Below are positions 5,074-5,410 of a stretch of DNA of 5,410 nt, in pieces. Made by a program: the position numbers and the translations under genes. Every line of letters starts with the position of its first letter. Position 1 is the first letter of the stretch. The DNA is taken from assembly GCA_964440265.1 (NCBI GenBank), contig CAYTRU010000073.1:1-5410 (forward strand), given 5' to 3'. This DNA is from CAYMUN01 sp964440265. GTDB lineage: Bacteria > Patescibacteriota > Saccharimonadia > Saccharimonadales > UBA4665. Under the pieces are notes generated by a model that searched no databases, was not told where the DNA came from, and saw only the letters and a list, made by a program, of their open reading frames with translations.

Positions 5074-5410
5074 ATGAGTATCGACCAAAAACCTCGCGTC
5101 TACACCATCAGCTTTGCGAGCGTCTATCCGCTGTATGTTGCTAAGGCCGAAAAAAAAGGCCGCACCAAAGCTGAAGTCGACGAAATCATCCGCTGGTTGA
5201 CAGGCTATAGCCAGCAAGAGCTAACGGCGCAGCTGCAAAAGCAAATCAACCTCGAGACCTTCTATGCTCAAGCTCCCGGCCTGAATCCTGCGCGGACTTT
5301 GATCAAGGGCGTGATCTGTGGCATCCGAGTAGAAGACATCGTCGAGCCAACCATGCGCGAAATTCGCTACCTAGATAAGCTGATCGATGAGTTAGCCAAG
5401 GGAAAAGCCA
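5074..5410 (+). CDS. DUF2200 domain protein (5' part, runs off the window)
   Basis: The frame opens at ATG 5074 (MSIDQKPRVYTISFASVYPL) and is still open at the window edge after 112 codons. The conserved blocks of DUF2200 are all visible: F-A-S-V-Y-P-L-Y-V-x-K-A-E-K-K-G-R-T-K, then EVDEIIRWLTGYSQQEL, then L-E-T-F-Y-A-Q-A-P-G-L-N-P, then LIKGVICGIRVEDI and IRYLDKLIDELAKGKA. Family members are about 115-125 residues, so nearly the whole protein is here and the stop should lie within a few codons. DUF2200 is a small cytoplasmic family without an established function. It starts 4 nt after the VOC stop with only a weak AGG (5068-5070, overlapping that stop codon) in front, so it is probably translated by coupling with the VOC gene. 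Confidence 0.92.
   Translation, partial: MSIDQKPRVYTISFASVYPLYVAKAEKKGRTKAEVDEIIRWLTGYSQQELTAQLQKQINLETFYAQAPGLNPARTLIKGVICGIRVEDIVEPTMREIRYLDKLIDELAKGKA

Noticed and set aside
1..5410. CRISPR array, tRNA, rRNA, transposase or phage genes
   Set aside because: No regularly spaced repeats, no cloverleaf-like segments noticed and no such protein families among the frames.

Overview
The window looks like chromosomal DNA from a Patescibacteria/CPR bacterium, most likely a Saccharibacteria (TM7) relative. This is an inference from three things: the surface-protein N-terminus at 2526 (a lysine-rich cytoplasmic tail, then one hydrophobic span ending in SHAAPS), compact genes with leaderless-looking promoters, and a set of small stand-alone accessory genes (VOC, RibD-type reductase, YdeI/OmdA-like, DUF2200). 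TGA ends two recognisable genes (1351-1353 and 4605-4607), so the standard genetic code fits and the TGA-to-Gly code of Gracilibacteria and Absconditabacteria does not. No taxonomic marker gene is present, so the assignment is moderate.

Layout. 1-664: the 3' end of a PhnB/YjdN-like VOC gene, followed 4 nt later by a small beta-rich protein of unclear function. 709-1353: an inverted repeat, a -10 box and a dihydrofolate-reductase-like (RibD C-terminal) gene. 1359-1658 (minus): a short YdeI/OmdA-like gene that converges on the reductase with 5 nt between the stops. 1659-1767: a divergent intergenic region with promoters facing both ways. 1768-2292: a HEAT-like alpha-helical protein. 2312-2404: a decayed copy of the 3' end of the reductase gene. 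2443-2525: a promoter and leader. 2526-4607: a large membrane-anchored or secreted glycoside hydrolase (CBM60-like, Fn3-like and GH5-like catalytic domains). 4722-5069: a second VOC gene with a clear Shine-Dalgarno. 5074 to the window end: the start of a DUF2200 gene, 4 nt downstream.

The genes do not form one pathway. They read as a run of short independent units: two two-gene VOC operons at the edges, several single genes with their own promoters, and one large secreted polysaccharide-degrading enzyme. Three observations stand out. Three genes have a -10 hexamer exactly 6 nt before the ATG, which predicts leaderless mRNAs. The reductase 3' end is repeated about 1.04 kb downstream, so the two repeats bracket the YdeI-like and HEAT-like genes. 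The modular GH5 enzyme is a sizeable extracellular carbohydrate-active protein for a lineage best known as reduced epibionts. No RNA gene, CRISPR array, transposase or replication origin was seen, and no stretch over 300 bases lacks a gene.
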